Source: Pseudonocardia bannensis (GTDB lineage Bacteria; Actinomycetota; Actinomycetes; Mycobacteriales; Pseudonocardiaceae). Taken from it: 33,679 bases of DNA. The notes under the pieces are model-generated. The model had not been told where the DNA came from and did no database searches. It saw nothing but the letters and a program-made list of their open reading frames with translations. Every line of letters begins with the position of its first letter. The first letter of the stretch is position 1. Below, piece after piece: positions 16,620-24,855 of this stretch. The translations under genes were made by a program, and so were the position numbers. The stretch is from the NCBI RefSeq assembly GCF_012911875.1, contig NZ_JAAXKZ010000059.1, positions 1 to 33,679 on the forward strand. The letters run 5' to 3'.

Positions 16620-17960
16620 GTGGCCTTACCCGAGCTCCCCGACGACCGCCGGGCCCAACCCCGGCGGTACGGCCCGGCGGCCCAGTCGCCCGGCCGGTTG
16701 GGGGCTCCCGGCCAGCAGCCGTTGCGGCGCGAGCCGCCCGGTCCGCCGCGCAACGGCCGCCCGCTCCCGCCCGTCAACGGGGTGCCCCTACCGGTCAACG
16801 GTGCCGTGCCCCGCAACGGGCACGCGCTGCGGGGCGGGCAGCCGCCCCGTGGCGGACGGCCCGACGTCCCGCCACCGCGCCGGGCGGGGCCCGAGGACCC
16901 GACGGAGGAGTTGCGGCGGCTGAGGCCGGCCGTGGACGAGACGTCGCCGGCCAAGACGCCGCCACCCGCGCCGGGTGGAGGGACGGGTGCCGCCACCCCG
17001 GGACGGCATCGCCGCCGTGCCGGCGAGTCTCCCGAGGGTCGCCCGGTCTCGTCCTACCAGCAGGCCGCCGATCGCTCCGGCGACAAGAGCCGCCCGCCTC
17101 GCACCGGGCGTCGCCGGCGGCCGACGTTCTGGAAGGAACTGCCGCTGCTCGTCGTGGTGGCGCTGGTGCTGACGTTCCTCATCCAGACCTTCCTGGCCAA
17201 GGTCTACGTCATCCCGTCGGGATCGATGGAGACGACGCTGCACGGCTGCACCGGCTGCAACAACGACCGGGTGCTGGTCGACAAGGTCAGCTACCGGTTC
17301 GGCGACCCACAGCCCGGTGACGTCGTCGTCTTCCGCGGACCCGACAGTTGGAGCAGCGAGATCGCGGTCAGCGAACCGGCCAGTCCGCTGGCCCGTGGCC
17401 TGCAGCAGTTCGGCTCACTGATCGGCCTCGCGCCGCCCGACGAGAAGGACTTCGTCAAGCGCGTGATCGCCGTCGGTGGGCAGACCGTGTCCTGCTGCGA
17501 CTCGCGTAACCGCGTCATGGTCGACGGCGAGCCGCTCGACGAGTCCTACATCTACTACCTTCCCGAGGCCGGCCCGGCCCGGCAGATCCCCTTCGGGCCC
17601 ATTCAGATCCCGCAGGGTGAGCTGTGGATGATGGGCGACAGCCGCAACAACTCCGCCGACTCGCGGGTGCCCGGCCACGGCCCGGTCCCGATCGAGAACG
17701 TCATCGGCAAGGCGCGGCTGATCGTGCTGCCGTTCGACCGGTTCAGCTGGATCGAGGCTGCGGATCCGCGGACCACCGCCGTCGGTATGCCCGCCGCGGA
17801 CGACCCTGACAGTTCTCCGGCGCCTCTCGCCCTCGGGCTGCTCGGCACGCTGCCGATCGCCGTCGGTAGGCGCCGCCGGGCGCACTGGGAGGACGAGGTG
17901 ACCGGTTTCCTGCCGTCCCGTCGTCGGTTGCCCGTGCGGCCCGGTCGGGCCCGGCGCTGA
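16620..17960 (+). CDS. lepB: Signal peptidase I
   Basis: Membrane serine protease that removes signal peptides from Sec and Tat exports. From GTG 16620 it is 446 residues; GTG 16614 would add two. About 170 N-terminal residues are a cytoplasmic Pro/Arg/Gly-rich extension. Next come a transmembrane helix ([18 protein letters not shown]) and the catalytic segment [11 protein letters not shown] with the nucleophile Ser202. Box C/D is [14 protein letters not shown] with general base Lys280, and box E is [12 protein letters not shown]. The extracellular insert has a CTGC pair and an SCCD motif, typical of actinobacterial enzymes. The C-terminal tail has a short hydrophobic stretch ([15 protein letters not shown]) and then basic residues. 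rnhB follows after 11 bases. Confidence 0.96.
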   Translation: MALPELPDDRRAQPRRYGPAAQSPGRLGAPGQQPLRREPPGPPRNGRPLPPVNGVPLPVNGAVPRNGHALRGGQPPRGGRPDVPPPRRAGPEDPTEELRRLRPAVDETSPAKTPPPAPGGGTGAATPGRHRRRAGESPEGRPVSSYQQAADRSGDKSRPPRTGRRRRPTFWKELPLLVVVALVLTFLIQTFLAKVYVIPSGSMETTLHGCTGCNNDRVLVDKVSYRFGDPQPGDVVVFRGPDSWSSEIAVSEPASPLARGLQQFGSLIGLAPPDEKDFVKRVIAVGGQTVSCCDSRNRVMVDGEPLDESYIYYLPEAGPARQIPFGPIQIPQGELWMMGDSRNNSADSRVPGHGPVPIENVIGKARLIVLPFDRFSWIEAADPRTTAVGMPAADDPDSSPAPLALGLLGTLPIAVGRRRRAHWEDEVTGFLPSRRRLPVRPGRARR

Positions 17961-17971
17961 CCGGAGGATCT

Positions 17972-18769
17972 GTGCCGGTACGTCCCAGTGGGCGCAAGCC
18001 CCGTATCCCGTCCGTCGTGCTACCGCCCGAGTGGCGGCCCGCGCGTGCCGTCGTCCGCCGTTCAGCGGGAAGCTGGACCCTGCAGAGCACGCTCGACCGG
18101 CACGGGCTCGGGCCCGTGGCCGGCGTCGACGAGGCCGGCCGGGGCGCCTGCGCCGGGCCGCTCGTGGTCGCCGCCTGCGTGCTGCGGCCGGGGGACGCCA
18201 AGCGGCTCGAGGGGCTCACCGACTCCAAGCTGCTCACCGCGGCGGCCCGCGAGGAGTACTTCCGGCTCATCACCCGGCGTGCCGCCGACCTGTCGATCGT
18301 CGTGATCCCGCCGGCGGAGGTCGATCGGCGTGGCGTGCATGTGGCCAACATCGAGGGCATGCGTCGCGCGGTCGCCGGGCTGGCCACCCCACCCGGTTAC
18401 GTGCTCACCGACGGCTTCGCGGTGCGCGGGTTCGGCCGCCCGGCGCTGGCCGTGCCGAAGGGGGACCAGGTGGCCGCGTGTGTCGCGGCCGCCTCGGTGC
18501 TGGCCAAGGTCACGAGGGACCGGCTCATGGTGGAGCTGGACGCTCGCCGGCCCGAGTACGGGTTCGCGCTGCACAAGGGTTACTGCACACCGGTGCACGA
18601 CGCGGCGCTGGCGGCGTATGGTCCCTGCCCCGAGCACCGGTTCTCGTTCGTCAACGTGTCCGCCGCGGCGACCGTCCCCGCCGCTGTCAGGTCCGCGACC
18701 ACCCTGGTCCACAATGGGACGCTCACGCCGGTGGTGGGGCCGGAGGCCCGAGAAGGAGTACAGCTGTGA
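17972..18769 (+). CDS. rnhB: Ribonuclease HII
   Basis: Removes ribonucleotides misincorporated in DNA and RNA-DNA hybrids. The 265 residues begin with a basic tail of about 45 residues. The type 2 RNase H fold follows, with [13 protein letters not shown] (catalytic Asp53-Glu54), LTDSKLL, VLTDGF (third acidic residue) and [15 protein letters not shown]. The [25 protein letters not shown] segment is characteristic of the family. The GTG start at 17972 follows CGGAGGA. It ends in a GTGA overlap with the DUF2469 gene, a conserved actinobacterial pairing. Confidence 0.96.
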   Translation: MPVRPSGRKPRIPSVVLPPEWRPARAVVRRSAGSWTLQSTLDRHGLGPVAGVDEAGRGACAGPLVVAACVLRPGDAKRLEGLTDSKLLTAAAREEYFRLITRRAADLSIVVIPPAEVDRRGVHVANIEGMRRAVAGLATPPGYVLTDGFAVRGFGRPALAVPKGDQVAACVAAASVLAKVTRDRLMVELDARRPEYGFALHKGYCTPVHDAALAAYGPCPEHRFSFVNVSAAATVPAAVRSATTLVHNGTLTPVVGPEAREGVQL

Positions 18770-19089
18770 GCGCCGAGGATCTCGAGAAGTACGAGACCGA
18801 GATGGAGCTCACGCTCTACAAGGAGTACCGGGACATCGTCGCCCAGTTCTCCTACGTGGTCGAGACCGAGCGGCGGTTCTACCTGGCCAACTCGGTGGAC
18901 GTCGTGCCGCGCAACTCCGACGGTGAGATCTACTTCGAGGTCCGGATGTCCGACGCCTGGGTGTGGGACATGTACCGTCCCGCCCGGTTCGTGAAGAACG
19001 TCCGGGTGCTCACGTTCAAGGACGTGAACATCGAGGAGCTCGACAAGCCCGACCTGCGGCTGCCCGAGGGCAACACGTTCGGGCCGTAG
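18766..19089 (+). CDS. DUF2469 family protein
   Basis: A 107-residue acidic protein of the DUF2469 family, found almost only in actinobacteria and regularly next to rnhB. Recognisable parts are [39 protein letters not shown] and [20 protein letters not shown], ending [10 protein letters not shown]. There is no membrane segment or known catalytic motif, and the function is unknown. The start overlaps the rnhB stop and has AGAAGGAG upstream. The 134-base gap after it holds one weak hairpin (CGGCTG with CAGCCG around 19161) and no clear promoter. Confidence 0.93.
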   Translation: MSAEDLEKYETEMELTLYKEYRDIVAQFSYVVETERRFYLANSVDVVPRNSDGEIYFEVRMSDAWVWDMYRPARFVKNVRVLTFKDVNIEELDKPDLRLPEGNTFGP

Positions 19090-19223
19090 CCCTTACCGCG
19101 AGGCTCCGACAGTCTCGGCCTGCGCTCCCGCCGGCGGCGCTGGCTGTCCCCATCCGCTTCCGGCTGTCCACAGTCCAGCCGGTACAGCTGCCGCTCCGGC
19201 GGCCGGCTCACGATCGTGGATGC

Positions 19224-19580
19224 ATGGCAGCCAAGGATGCGCTCGGCCGCCGCGGTGAGGACGTCGCGGTCGAATACCTGGAAAGACGCGGTCTGGTCGT
19301 GCTGTCCCGGAACTGGCGGTGCCGGGACGGGGAGCTCGACGTGGTGGCGACGGACGCGGACCGCCTCGTGGTTTGCGAGGTCAAGACCCGGTCCGGTACG
19401 GGGTTCGGTGAGCCGGCCGAGGCGGTGACGGGCCGCAAGGCCGCGCGCATCCGCCGGGTCACGCACGCGTGGCTGGCGGCGCATCGGGTGCGCTGGTGCG
19501 AGATCCGCTTCGACGTCGTCGCGGTCCTGCTCGAGCCCGGTCGGCCCGCCACCCTGCAGCACTACGAGGCGGCGTTCTGA
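19224..19580 (+). CDS. yraN: UPF0102 (YraN) family nuclease-like protein
   Basis: A 118-residue protein of the YraN family, with a restriction-endonuclease-like fold: GRRGEDVAVEYLERRG, NWRCRDGELDVVATD and VVCEVKTRSGTGFG. The Asp of GELDVV with the Glu and Lys of CEVKTR are the expected D-ExK type residues. The cellular role is not established; its partners here (rnhB, comM, dprA) suggest DNA processing. ATG 19224 gives the family N-terminus. The last base of its stop is the first base of the comM start (TGATG). Confidence 0.94.
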   Translation: MAAKDALGRRGEDVAVEYLERRGLVVLSRNWRCRDGELDVVATDADRLVVCEVKTRSGTGFGEPAEAVTGRKAARIRRVTHAWLAAHRVRWCEIRFDVVAVLLEPGRPATLQHYEAAF

Positions 19581-21088
19581 TGGCCGGCCTGGCGCGGGCC
19601 TGGTCGGTGGCCCTGCGCGGCGTCGACGGCCAGGTGGTCGAGATCGAGGCGGCCATCGGCGGTGGGTTGCCCGGCATCCATCTCGTCGGGCTGCCCGACG
19701 CGGCGCTGCACGAGTCGAAGGACCGGGTGCGCGCCGCGGTGGTCAACTCCGGGCGCGGGTGGCCCAACGAACGGATCGTGCTGGCGCTGTCCCCCGCGAC
19801 CCTTCGGAAGACCGGATCGTCGTTCGACGTCGCCCTGGCGTGCTGCGTGCTCGCCGCCGGCGGTGCCGTCGGACAGCAGGCACTCGACCGCACGGTGCTG
19901 CTCGGCGAACTGGCGCTGGACGGGCGGCTGCGTCCGGTCCGCGGCGTGCTTCCGTGCCTGCTCGCGGCCCGGTCGGCGGGTCTGCACCGCGTCGTGGTCC
20001 CGGCGGCCACGCTGCCCGAGGCTGCGCTGGTGGACGGGCTCGAGGTCTTCGGGGCCGAGACGCTCAACGAGGTGCTCGGCTGGCTCGCCGGGGACGTCGC
20101 GTTGCGCCGGCCGGGGGCGGTGGTCGCCGGAGAGCGCGCCGCGCCGCCGGACCTCGGCGACGTCATGGGCCAGACCGACGCCCGGAACGCACTCGAAGTC
20201 GCGGCGGCCGGAGGGCATCACCTGCTCATGATCGGCCCCCCGGGGACGGGCAAGACCATGCTCGCTCAGCGGATCGTCGGCCTGCTGCCCGAGCTCGGCC
20301 CGGAGGCCGCACTTCAACTGGCCGCGATCCGGTCGGTCGCGGGCCGGTTGCCCGGCGACGGGCCCCTGAGCACCGTGGCGCCGTTCGTCGCACCGCACCA
20401 CTCGACCTCGATGGCCGCGTTGATCGGGGGCGGGAGCGGGACGGCCCGGCCGGGCGCGGTCTCGCTCGCACACCGCGGCGTGCTGTTCCTCGACGAGTGC
20501 CCCGAGTTCGGGCCGCACCTGCTCGAGTCGCTGCGCACCCCGCTGGAGGAGGGCGAGGTCCGGTTGGCCCGAGCCGAGGGCACCGTCCGATATCCGGCGC
20601 GGTTCCAGCTGATCCTCGCGGCCAACCCGTGCCCGTGCGCCCCCGCGCGCGACCGCGACTGCATCTGCCCCGCCCAGGCCAGGCGTCGCTACCTCGGGCG
20701 GCTGTCCGGGCCGCTGCTCGACCGCGTGGACCTGCGGGCCCGGATGCAGCCGGTGACGGCGCTGACGGCCTCGGGCGATGGGGAGTGCACGGCGACGGTC
20801 CGCGCCCGGGTGCTCGCGGCCAGGGCAGCGGCCGCCGCCCGGTGGTCCGAACACGGGTGGCAGACCAACGCGGAGGTCCCGGGCCCGGCGCTGCGCACCC
20901 GGTTCGCGCTGCCGCGATCGGCCACCCGTCCCCTCGATGCCGGGCTGCGGGCGGGGGAGCTGACCGCCCGCGGGGCGGACCGCGCGCTTCGGGTGGCCTG
21001 GACGCTCAGCGATCTACAGGGGCTGGACCGGCCCCGGCGGGACACGGTCGAGAACGCCCTGTACTTCCGGGACCGGGGGGCGGCATGA
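19580..21088 (+). CDS. comM: YifB/ComM family Mg-chelatase-like AAA+ ATPase
   Basis: A 502-residue AAA+ helicase-like protein. In Vibrio and Acinetobacter ComM promotes branch migration during natural transformation. The N-terminal ChlI-like domain has IGGGLPGIHLVGLPDAAL and ALSPATLRKTGSSFDVALA. The AAA core has Walker A GPPGTGKTM (Gly219) and Walker B VLFLDECPEF. A cysteine cluster (NPCPCAPARDRDCICP) is the usual zinc-binding insert, and the C-terminal Mg-chelatase lid ends at ENALYFRD. ATG 19580 overlaps the yraN stop and its own stop overlaps the dprA start (ATGA), so yraN-comM-dprA form one coupled unit. Confidence 0.96.
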   Translation: MAGLARAWSVALRGVDGQVVEIEAAIGGGLPGIHLVGLPDAALHESKDRVRAAVVNSGRGWPNERIVLALSPATLRKTGSSFDVALACCVLAAGGAVGQQALDRTVLLGELALDGRLRPVRGVLPCLLAARSAGLHRVVVPAATLPEAALVDGLEVFGAETLNEVLGWLAGDVALRRPGAVVAGERAAPPDLGDVMGQTDARNALEVAAAGGHHLLMIGPPGTGKTMLAQRIVGLLPELGPEAALQLAAIRSVAGRLPGDGPLSTVAPFVAPHHSTSMAALIGGGSGTARPGAVSLAHRGVLFLDECPEFGPHLLESLRTPLEEGEVRLARAEGTVRYPARFQLILAANPCPCAPARDRDCICPAQARRRYLGRLSGPLLDRVDLRARMQPVTALTASGDGECTATVRARVLAARAAAAARWSEHGWQTNAEVPGPALRTRFALPRSATRPLDAGLRAGELTARGADRALRVAWTLSDLQGLDRPRRDTVENALYFRDRGAA

Positions 21089-22356
21089 ACGAGCGGGCGA
21101 GCAAATGGTCGGCGCTGGGCGAGCGGGCGAGCGAATGGTCGGCGTTGGACGAGCCGGCGAGCGGATCGCCGGCGCTGGGCGAGCGGTCGAGCGGATCGCC
21201 GGCGGTGGCGGCCTCCGCCCCGGCGCCCGAGGTGGTGCGCGCGCGTGCCTACCTGTCCCGTGTCGCGGAGCCGCCGGCCGCGGCGCTGGCCGGTTTCGTC
21301 GAGCAGATGGGTCCCGTCGAGGCGGCGGACCGCGTCCGCCGGGGCGCCGTGCCGGAGAAGGTGGCGGTCGAGACGGCCGCCCGGCGCGGCGTCGACCGGG
21401 CCGAGGCCGACCTCACGGCCGCCGAGGCGGTCGGCGCCCGGCTGCTCGTCCCCGAGGACCCTGACTGGCCGCAGTGGCAGTTCGCGGCGTTCGCCCTCAG
21501 CGGGAGCGCCGACCTCGCCCCGCCGATCGCGCTGTGGACACGTGGACCGGGGCGGGCCGTCGAGGCGGGCGAGCGGGCGGTGGCGGTCGTGGGGGCCCGC
21601 GCGGCGACCGGATACGGCATGCACATCGCGGGCGACTTCGGCGCCGGCCTCGCCGACCGCGGGTTCACCGTCGTCTCGGGTGCCGCGCTGGGTATCGACG
21701 GGGCGGCCCATCGCGGGGCACTGGCTGTCGAGGGCCCGACGGTGGCCGTGCTCGCGTGCGGGATCGACCGCGCCTACCCGACCTCGCACACGGCGCTGCT
21801 GCGCCGCATCGCGGAGGTCGGCCTGGTGGTCACCGAGTATCCGCCGGGTGCGGTCCCGGCCCGGCACCGGTTCCTGGTCCGCAACCGTCTGCTGGCCGGG
21901 CTGGCCGGCGGCACTGTGGTGGTCGAGGCGGGGCTCCGCAGCGGGGCACAGCGCACGGCCGCCGACGCCCGGGCCCTCGGTCGGCTCGTCATGGCAGTGC
22001 CCGGTCCGGTCACGTCGGGCATGTCCGCCGGTTGCCACGAGCTGATCCGGGCCGGTGCCCTGCTGGTCAGCCGGGTGGAGGAGGTGCTCGAGACGGTCGG
22101 CCGGCTCGGCATCGATCTCGCCACCGAGCCGGCCCGGCCGGAGCGGCCGACCGACGGCCTGGACCCGGTCCAGGTCCTCGTGCTCGACGCGCTGCCCGCC
22201 CGTGCCGCGCGCGACATCCGCTGGCTGGCGCTGGAGGCGGGGGTGCCGGCCGAAGCCGTTCGTCCGGCCCTGGTCGAGCTGGAGCGCCGCGGGCTCGCGG
22301 AGTACCGGGAGGGCCGCTGGCAGCGCCCCCCACGGAAGCGCTCCGGTGGCGGCTGA
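21085..22356 (+). CDS. dprA: DNA-processing protein DprA
   Basis: Single-stranded DNA-binding protein that loads RecA on incoming DNA during transformation; in non-competent species its role is unclear. The 423 residues carry a helical N-terminal part, then the Rossmann-like core: VAVVGARAATGYGMHIAG, VVSGAALGIDGAAHRGAL, LACGIDRAYPTSH, LVVTEYPPG, RHRFLVRNRLLAGLA, VVVEAGLRSGAQRTA and AVPGPVTSGMSAGCHELI. A winged-helix-like C-terminus follows. The start at 21085 overlaps the comM stop. The first 42 residues are unusual: four 10-residue repeats encoded by a 30-base tandem repeat. These are not part of the family fold. Confidence 0.96.
   Translation: MNERASKWSALGERASEWSALDEPASGSPALGERSSGSPAVAASAPAPEVVRARAYLSRVAEPPAAALAGFVEQMGPVEAADRVRRGAVPEKVAVETAARRGVDRAEADLTAAEAVGARLLVPEDPDWPQWQFAAFALSGSADLAPPIALWTRGPGRAVEAGERAVAVVGARAATGYGMHIAGDFGAGLADRGFTVVSGAALGIDGAAHRGALAVEGPTVAVLACGIDRAYPTSHTALLRRIAEVGLVVTEYPPGAVPARHRFLVRNRLLAGLAGGTVVVEAGLRSGAQRTAADARALGRLVMAVPGPVTSGMSAGCHELIRAGALLVSRVEEVLETVGRLGIDLATEPARPERPTDGLDPVQVLVLDALPARAARDIRWLALEAGVPAEAVRPALVELERRGLAEYREGRWQRPPRKRSGGG
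21091..21210 (+). repeat. Four 30-bp in-frame tandem repeats at the dprA start
   Basis: Four contiguous 30-base units, starting at 21091, 21121, 21151 and 21181, each begin with GAGC. They encode ERASKWSALG, ERASEWSALD, EPASGSPALG and ERSSGSPAVA. Units 1 and 2 are nearly identical, as are 3 and 4, suggesting two rounds of duplication. The array begins two codons after the start codon. Confidence 0.95.
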
Positions 22357-22390
22357 CGGTGTGGGCACCGTCACGGGCTCCAAGGGGTAG

Positions 22391-22927
22391 GAAACGGTCA
22401 ACTCGGGAACGGAGCTCTCGGAACAAGAGGGGGAACCGATAGGGGCTCTCTTCCTCGGCCGGCTGGCACCGGTTGCACCGGAGAGGACGTGGTTGCTCAG
22501 CACCGACGCCGACACGACGGTGCCGAAGGACTGGGCGACCGCGCACCTGTGGTTCGCGCGCGATGGGGCGCACGGGGTGGCGGGGCTCGCCGACCTGCGC
22601 GGCCTGTCGCGGCTGTCGGCCGACGCGGTCGAGCGTTACCGCGCGGTCGTGGCGGGCGGGATGCACGGCAGCCGCCACGAGCACGCCTACGCGGCCGATC
22701 TCGGACTCCGGGCCGATGCCTCCCTCGCGGTCGGCGGTTTCCCGCGGGACGGGCACGGCGAGGACCACGGGCTGTGGCGCCGGATGGGTGCCGCCGGCTA
22801 CCGCCTCGCCCAGCCGACCGACGTACGGGTGCGGACCAGCGCACGTCTCCGCGGCCGGGCCACCGGCGGGCTGGCCGACCCGTTGCGCTCGTTGCATCGA
22901 CCCGCACCCCGGCGTGGCGGTGCTTGA
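22391..22927 (+). pseudogene. Glycosyltransferase family 2 remnant, N-terminus missing
   Basis: The frame opened by the stop at 22388 encodes the C-terminal half of a GT-A glycosyltransferase. It has [16 protein letters not shown] with the metal-binding DAD motif, then [42 protein letters not shown] with the catalytic-type ED pair, and [19 protein letters not shown]. About 80-100 residues of the nucleotide-binding N-terminus are absent. The first possible start codon in frame is TTG 22493, already within the sugar-nucleotide fold. The missing part is not in another frame, because dprA occupies the upstream DNA. A shortened active protein is unlikely but not excluded. Confidence 0.65.
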
Positions 22928-22958
22928 CCGGGCGGCGCCGGGCCCGCACCGTCGGGAG

Positions 22959-23882
22959 ATGCCCCGGCCCACACCCGATCTCGCCGCGGAGGTCGCCGAG
23001 GCGCTGGAGGCCTTCCTCCGGCACCTCGAGCTGGAGCGCGGCCGTTCGCCGCACACCATCCGGGCCTACCGGGGCGACCTGACCGGGCTCCTGGCCGGAC
23101 TACCGCGTCCGGACCTCACCAGCCTCGACCTCCCGCTGCTGCGGCGCTGGCTGGCCGACGCGCACGCGGCGGGCACCGGCCGGTCCACACTGGCCCGCCG
23201 AGCTGCGGCCGCGCGGACGTTCACCGCCTGGGCCCGGCACACGGGCCGGCTGCCCACCGATCCTGGGGCCCGGCTGGAGTCGCCGCGACCGCGCAGCGCC
23301 CTGCCCGAGGTCCTGCGGGCGGACCAGGCTGCCGATCTGCTCGACGCCGCCGGCGCCGGCGCCGCTGAGAACGATCCGCTCGCTCTGCGGGACCTGCTGG
23401 TACTCGAACTGCTCTACGCCACCGGGATCCGGGTGGCGGAGCTGTGCGGGCTCGATGTCGACGACATCGACGCCGACCGGCGCACCCTCCGGGTGCTGGG
23501 CAAGGGAGACCGGGAGCGCACGGTCGTGTTCGGCGCACCGGCCGAGCGCGCGCTGGCCCGCTGGCTGCAGCTCGGCCGCCCCGGGCTCGCCCGTCCCGGG
23601 TCGCCTCCGGCATTGCTGCTCGGTGCCCGCGGTGGCCGGCTGGATCCCCGGGTCGCGCGATCGGTGGTGCACCGCGCGATGACGGCGGTGCCCGGTGCGC
23701 CGGACATCGGGCCGCACGGATTGCGCCACGCGGCCGCGACCCATCTTCTCGACGGCGGCGCGGACTTGCGTTACGTACAGGAGTTACTCGGTCACGCTAC
23801 GCTGTCGACGACTCAGCTCTACACGCACGTGACCGTCGATCGGTTGAAGGTGGTCCATGACCAGGCGCACCCCAGGGCTTGA
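22959..23882 (+). CDS. xerC: Tyrosine recombinase XerC
   Basis: Site-specific recombinase that resolves chromosome dimers at dif with XerD. The 307 residues contain an N-terminal SAM-like core-binding domain ([20 protein letters not shown]) and the catalytic domain. The catalytic set is complete: Arg158 in [11 protein letters not shown], Lys182 in LGKGDRER, His253-x-x-Arg256 in [12 protein letters not shown], His279 in [11 protein letters not shown] and Tyr288 in YTHV. The frame runs upstream through the glycosyltransferase remnant. ATG 22959 is preferred because it gives a normal XerC length, although GGGAG directly abuts it; GTG 22914 and 22920 are alternatives. The 3' end overlaps the sigma-factor gene by 26 bases. 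Confidence 0.94.
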   Translation: MPRPTPDLAAEVAEALEAFLRHLELERGRSPHTIRAYRGDLTGLLAGLPRPDLTSLDLPLLRRWLADAHAAGTGRSTLARRAAAARTFTAWARHTGRLPTDPGARLESPRPRSALPEVLRADQAADLLDAAGAGAAENDPLALRDLLVLELLYATGIRVAELCGLDVDDIDADRRTLRVLGKGDRERTVVFGAPAERALARWLQLGRPGLARPGSPPALLLGARGGRLDPRVARSVVHRAMTAVPGAPDIGPHGLRHAAATHLLDGGADLRYVQELLGHATLSTTQLYTHVTVDRLKVVHDQAHPRA

Positions 23883-24846
23883 TCGGTCCTCGGCGGGATA
23901 CGCGCTGGTCAGAACGCTTCCCCCGGTGTTGGCCACGGTACTGGAGCGGCCCGCGGACGAGGACCGCCCCTCCCGGTGGACAGGGCCGGCGGAGCCGGCC
24001 GACCCACTCCCGGCGCCTCTCGGAGATCGTCGCGAACGGGACGAAACCGACGCTGCCGCCGGTGATCCGCCCCCGGTGACCGGGGTCGACACGCCCGACA
24101 TGGACGCCGATGCGCTGTGGCGGGACTTCTTCGCCCGCCGCGGCCGGTGCGAGCGCGACCGGCTGGTCGTGCACTACACCGCGTTGGTGCGGGGCGTCGC
24201 GGGACGGATGGCCGGTGGGCTGCCCTCCTACGTCGACCTCGCCGATCTCGTGCAGTCCGGGGTGTTCGGTTTGATCGACGCGATCGAGCGGTTCGATCCG
24301 GAACGGTGCACCCGCTTCGAGAGCTACGCCGCGCAGCGGATCCGGGGCGCCATGCTCGACGAGCTGCGTGCGCAGGACTGGGTGCCGCGCACCGTCCGCG
24401 GCCGGGCCCGTGAGCTGGAACGCGTGCAGGAACGGATGGAGAGCCACCTGGGGCGGGCCGTCACGAACCGTGAGCTTGCCGCGGAGCTCGGGATCTCGCT
24501 GCGGGAGCTGCGCCGGATCGCACACCACGTCCAGCTCGTCAGCGTGGAGGCGCTCGACGAGGGGGCCGGGCGCGGTGCGGTGCCGGTGGCCGAGACGCTG
24601 GCCGACGACGCGGTTCCCGACCCGATGGCCGTCATCCAGCGCCAGGAGACCTTCCGCCAGTTGTCGGTCCTGGTCGGGCAGCTCGGCGAGCGCGATCGGC
24701 TGGTCGTGTGGCTGTACTACGTGGAGAACCGCACGCTGGCCGAGATCGGCCGGATGCTCGGGGTGACCGAGTCGCGGGTCTGCCAGCTGCACTCCCGGCT
24801 GGTCGTGCGGTTGCGCGGCCGGCTCGAGGAGCTCGCCGCGGGCTGA
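23857..24846 (+). CDS. whiG: WhiG/FliA-type RNA polymerase sigma factor
   Basis: Sigma-70 family group 3 factor of the FliA/WhiG class, which in Streptomyces starts spore differentiation and in motile relatives drives flagellar genes. The 329 residues include region 2 ([66 protein letters not shown]), region 3 ([17 protein letters not shown]) and region 4 ([20 protein letters not shown]). The first 80 or so residues are an acidic, Pro-rich extension not found in FliA. The ATG at 23857 has AAGGTGG at SD distance; ATG 24100, right before the sigma domains, is an alternative. Its place next to an M23 gene and rpsB matches Streptomyces gene order. It converges on the M23 gene with a 9-base gap and no visible terminator. 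Confidence 0.93.
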   Translation: MTRRTPGLDRSSAGYALVRTLPPVLATVLERPADEDRPSRWTGPAEPADPLPAPLGDRRERDETDAAAGDPPPVTGVDTPDMDADALWRDFFARRGRCERDRLVVHYTALVRGVAGRMAGGLPSYVDLADLVQSGVFGLIDAIERFDPERCTRFESYAAQRIRGAMLDELRAQDWVPRTVRGRARELERVQERMESHLGRAVTNRELAAELGISLRELRRIAHHVQLVSVEALDEGAGRGAVPVAETLADDAVPDPMAVIQRQETFRQLSVLVGQLGERDRLVVWLYYVENRTLAEIGRMLGVTESRVCQLHSRLVVRLRGRLEELAAG

Positions 24847-24855
24847 TCGGTCGGC

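Noticed and set aside
19090..19223. Small gene or RNA in the gap between the DUF2469 gene and yraN
   Set aside because: No start with an SD, no coding signature, and only a 6-bp hairpin.
21091..21210. Possible CRISPR array from regularly spaced repeats
   Set aside because: Units are contiguous and in frame with no unique spacers, and no cas genes are present.
24847..24855. Terminator between convergent whiG and the M23 gene
   Set aside because: Only 9 bases separate the stop codons and no inverted repeat is present there.
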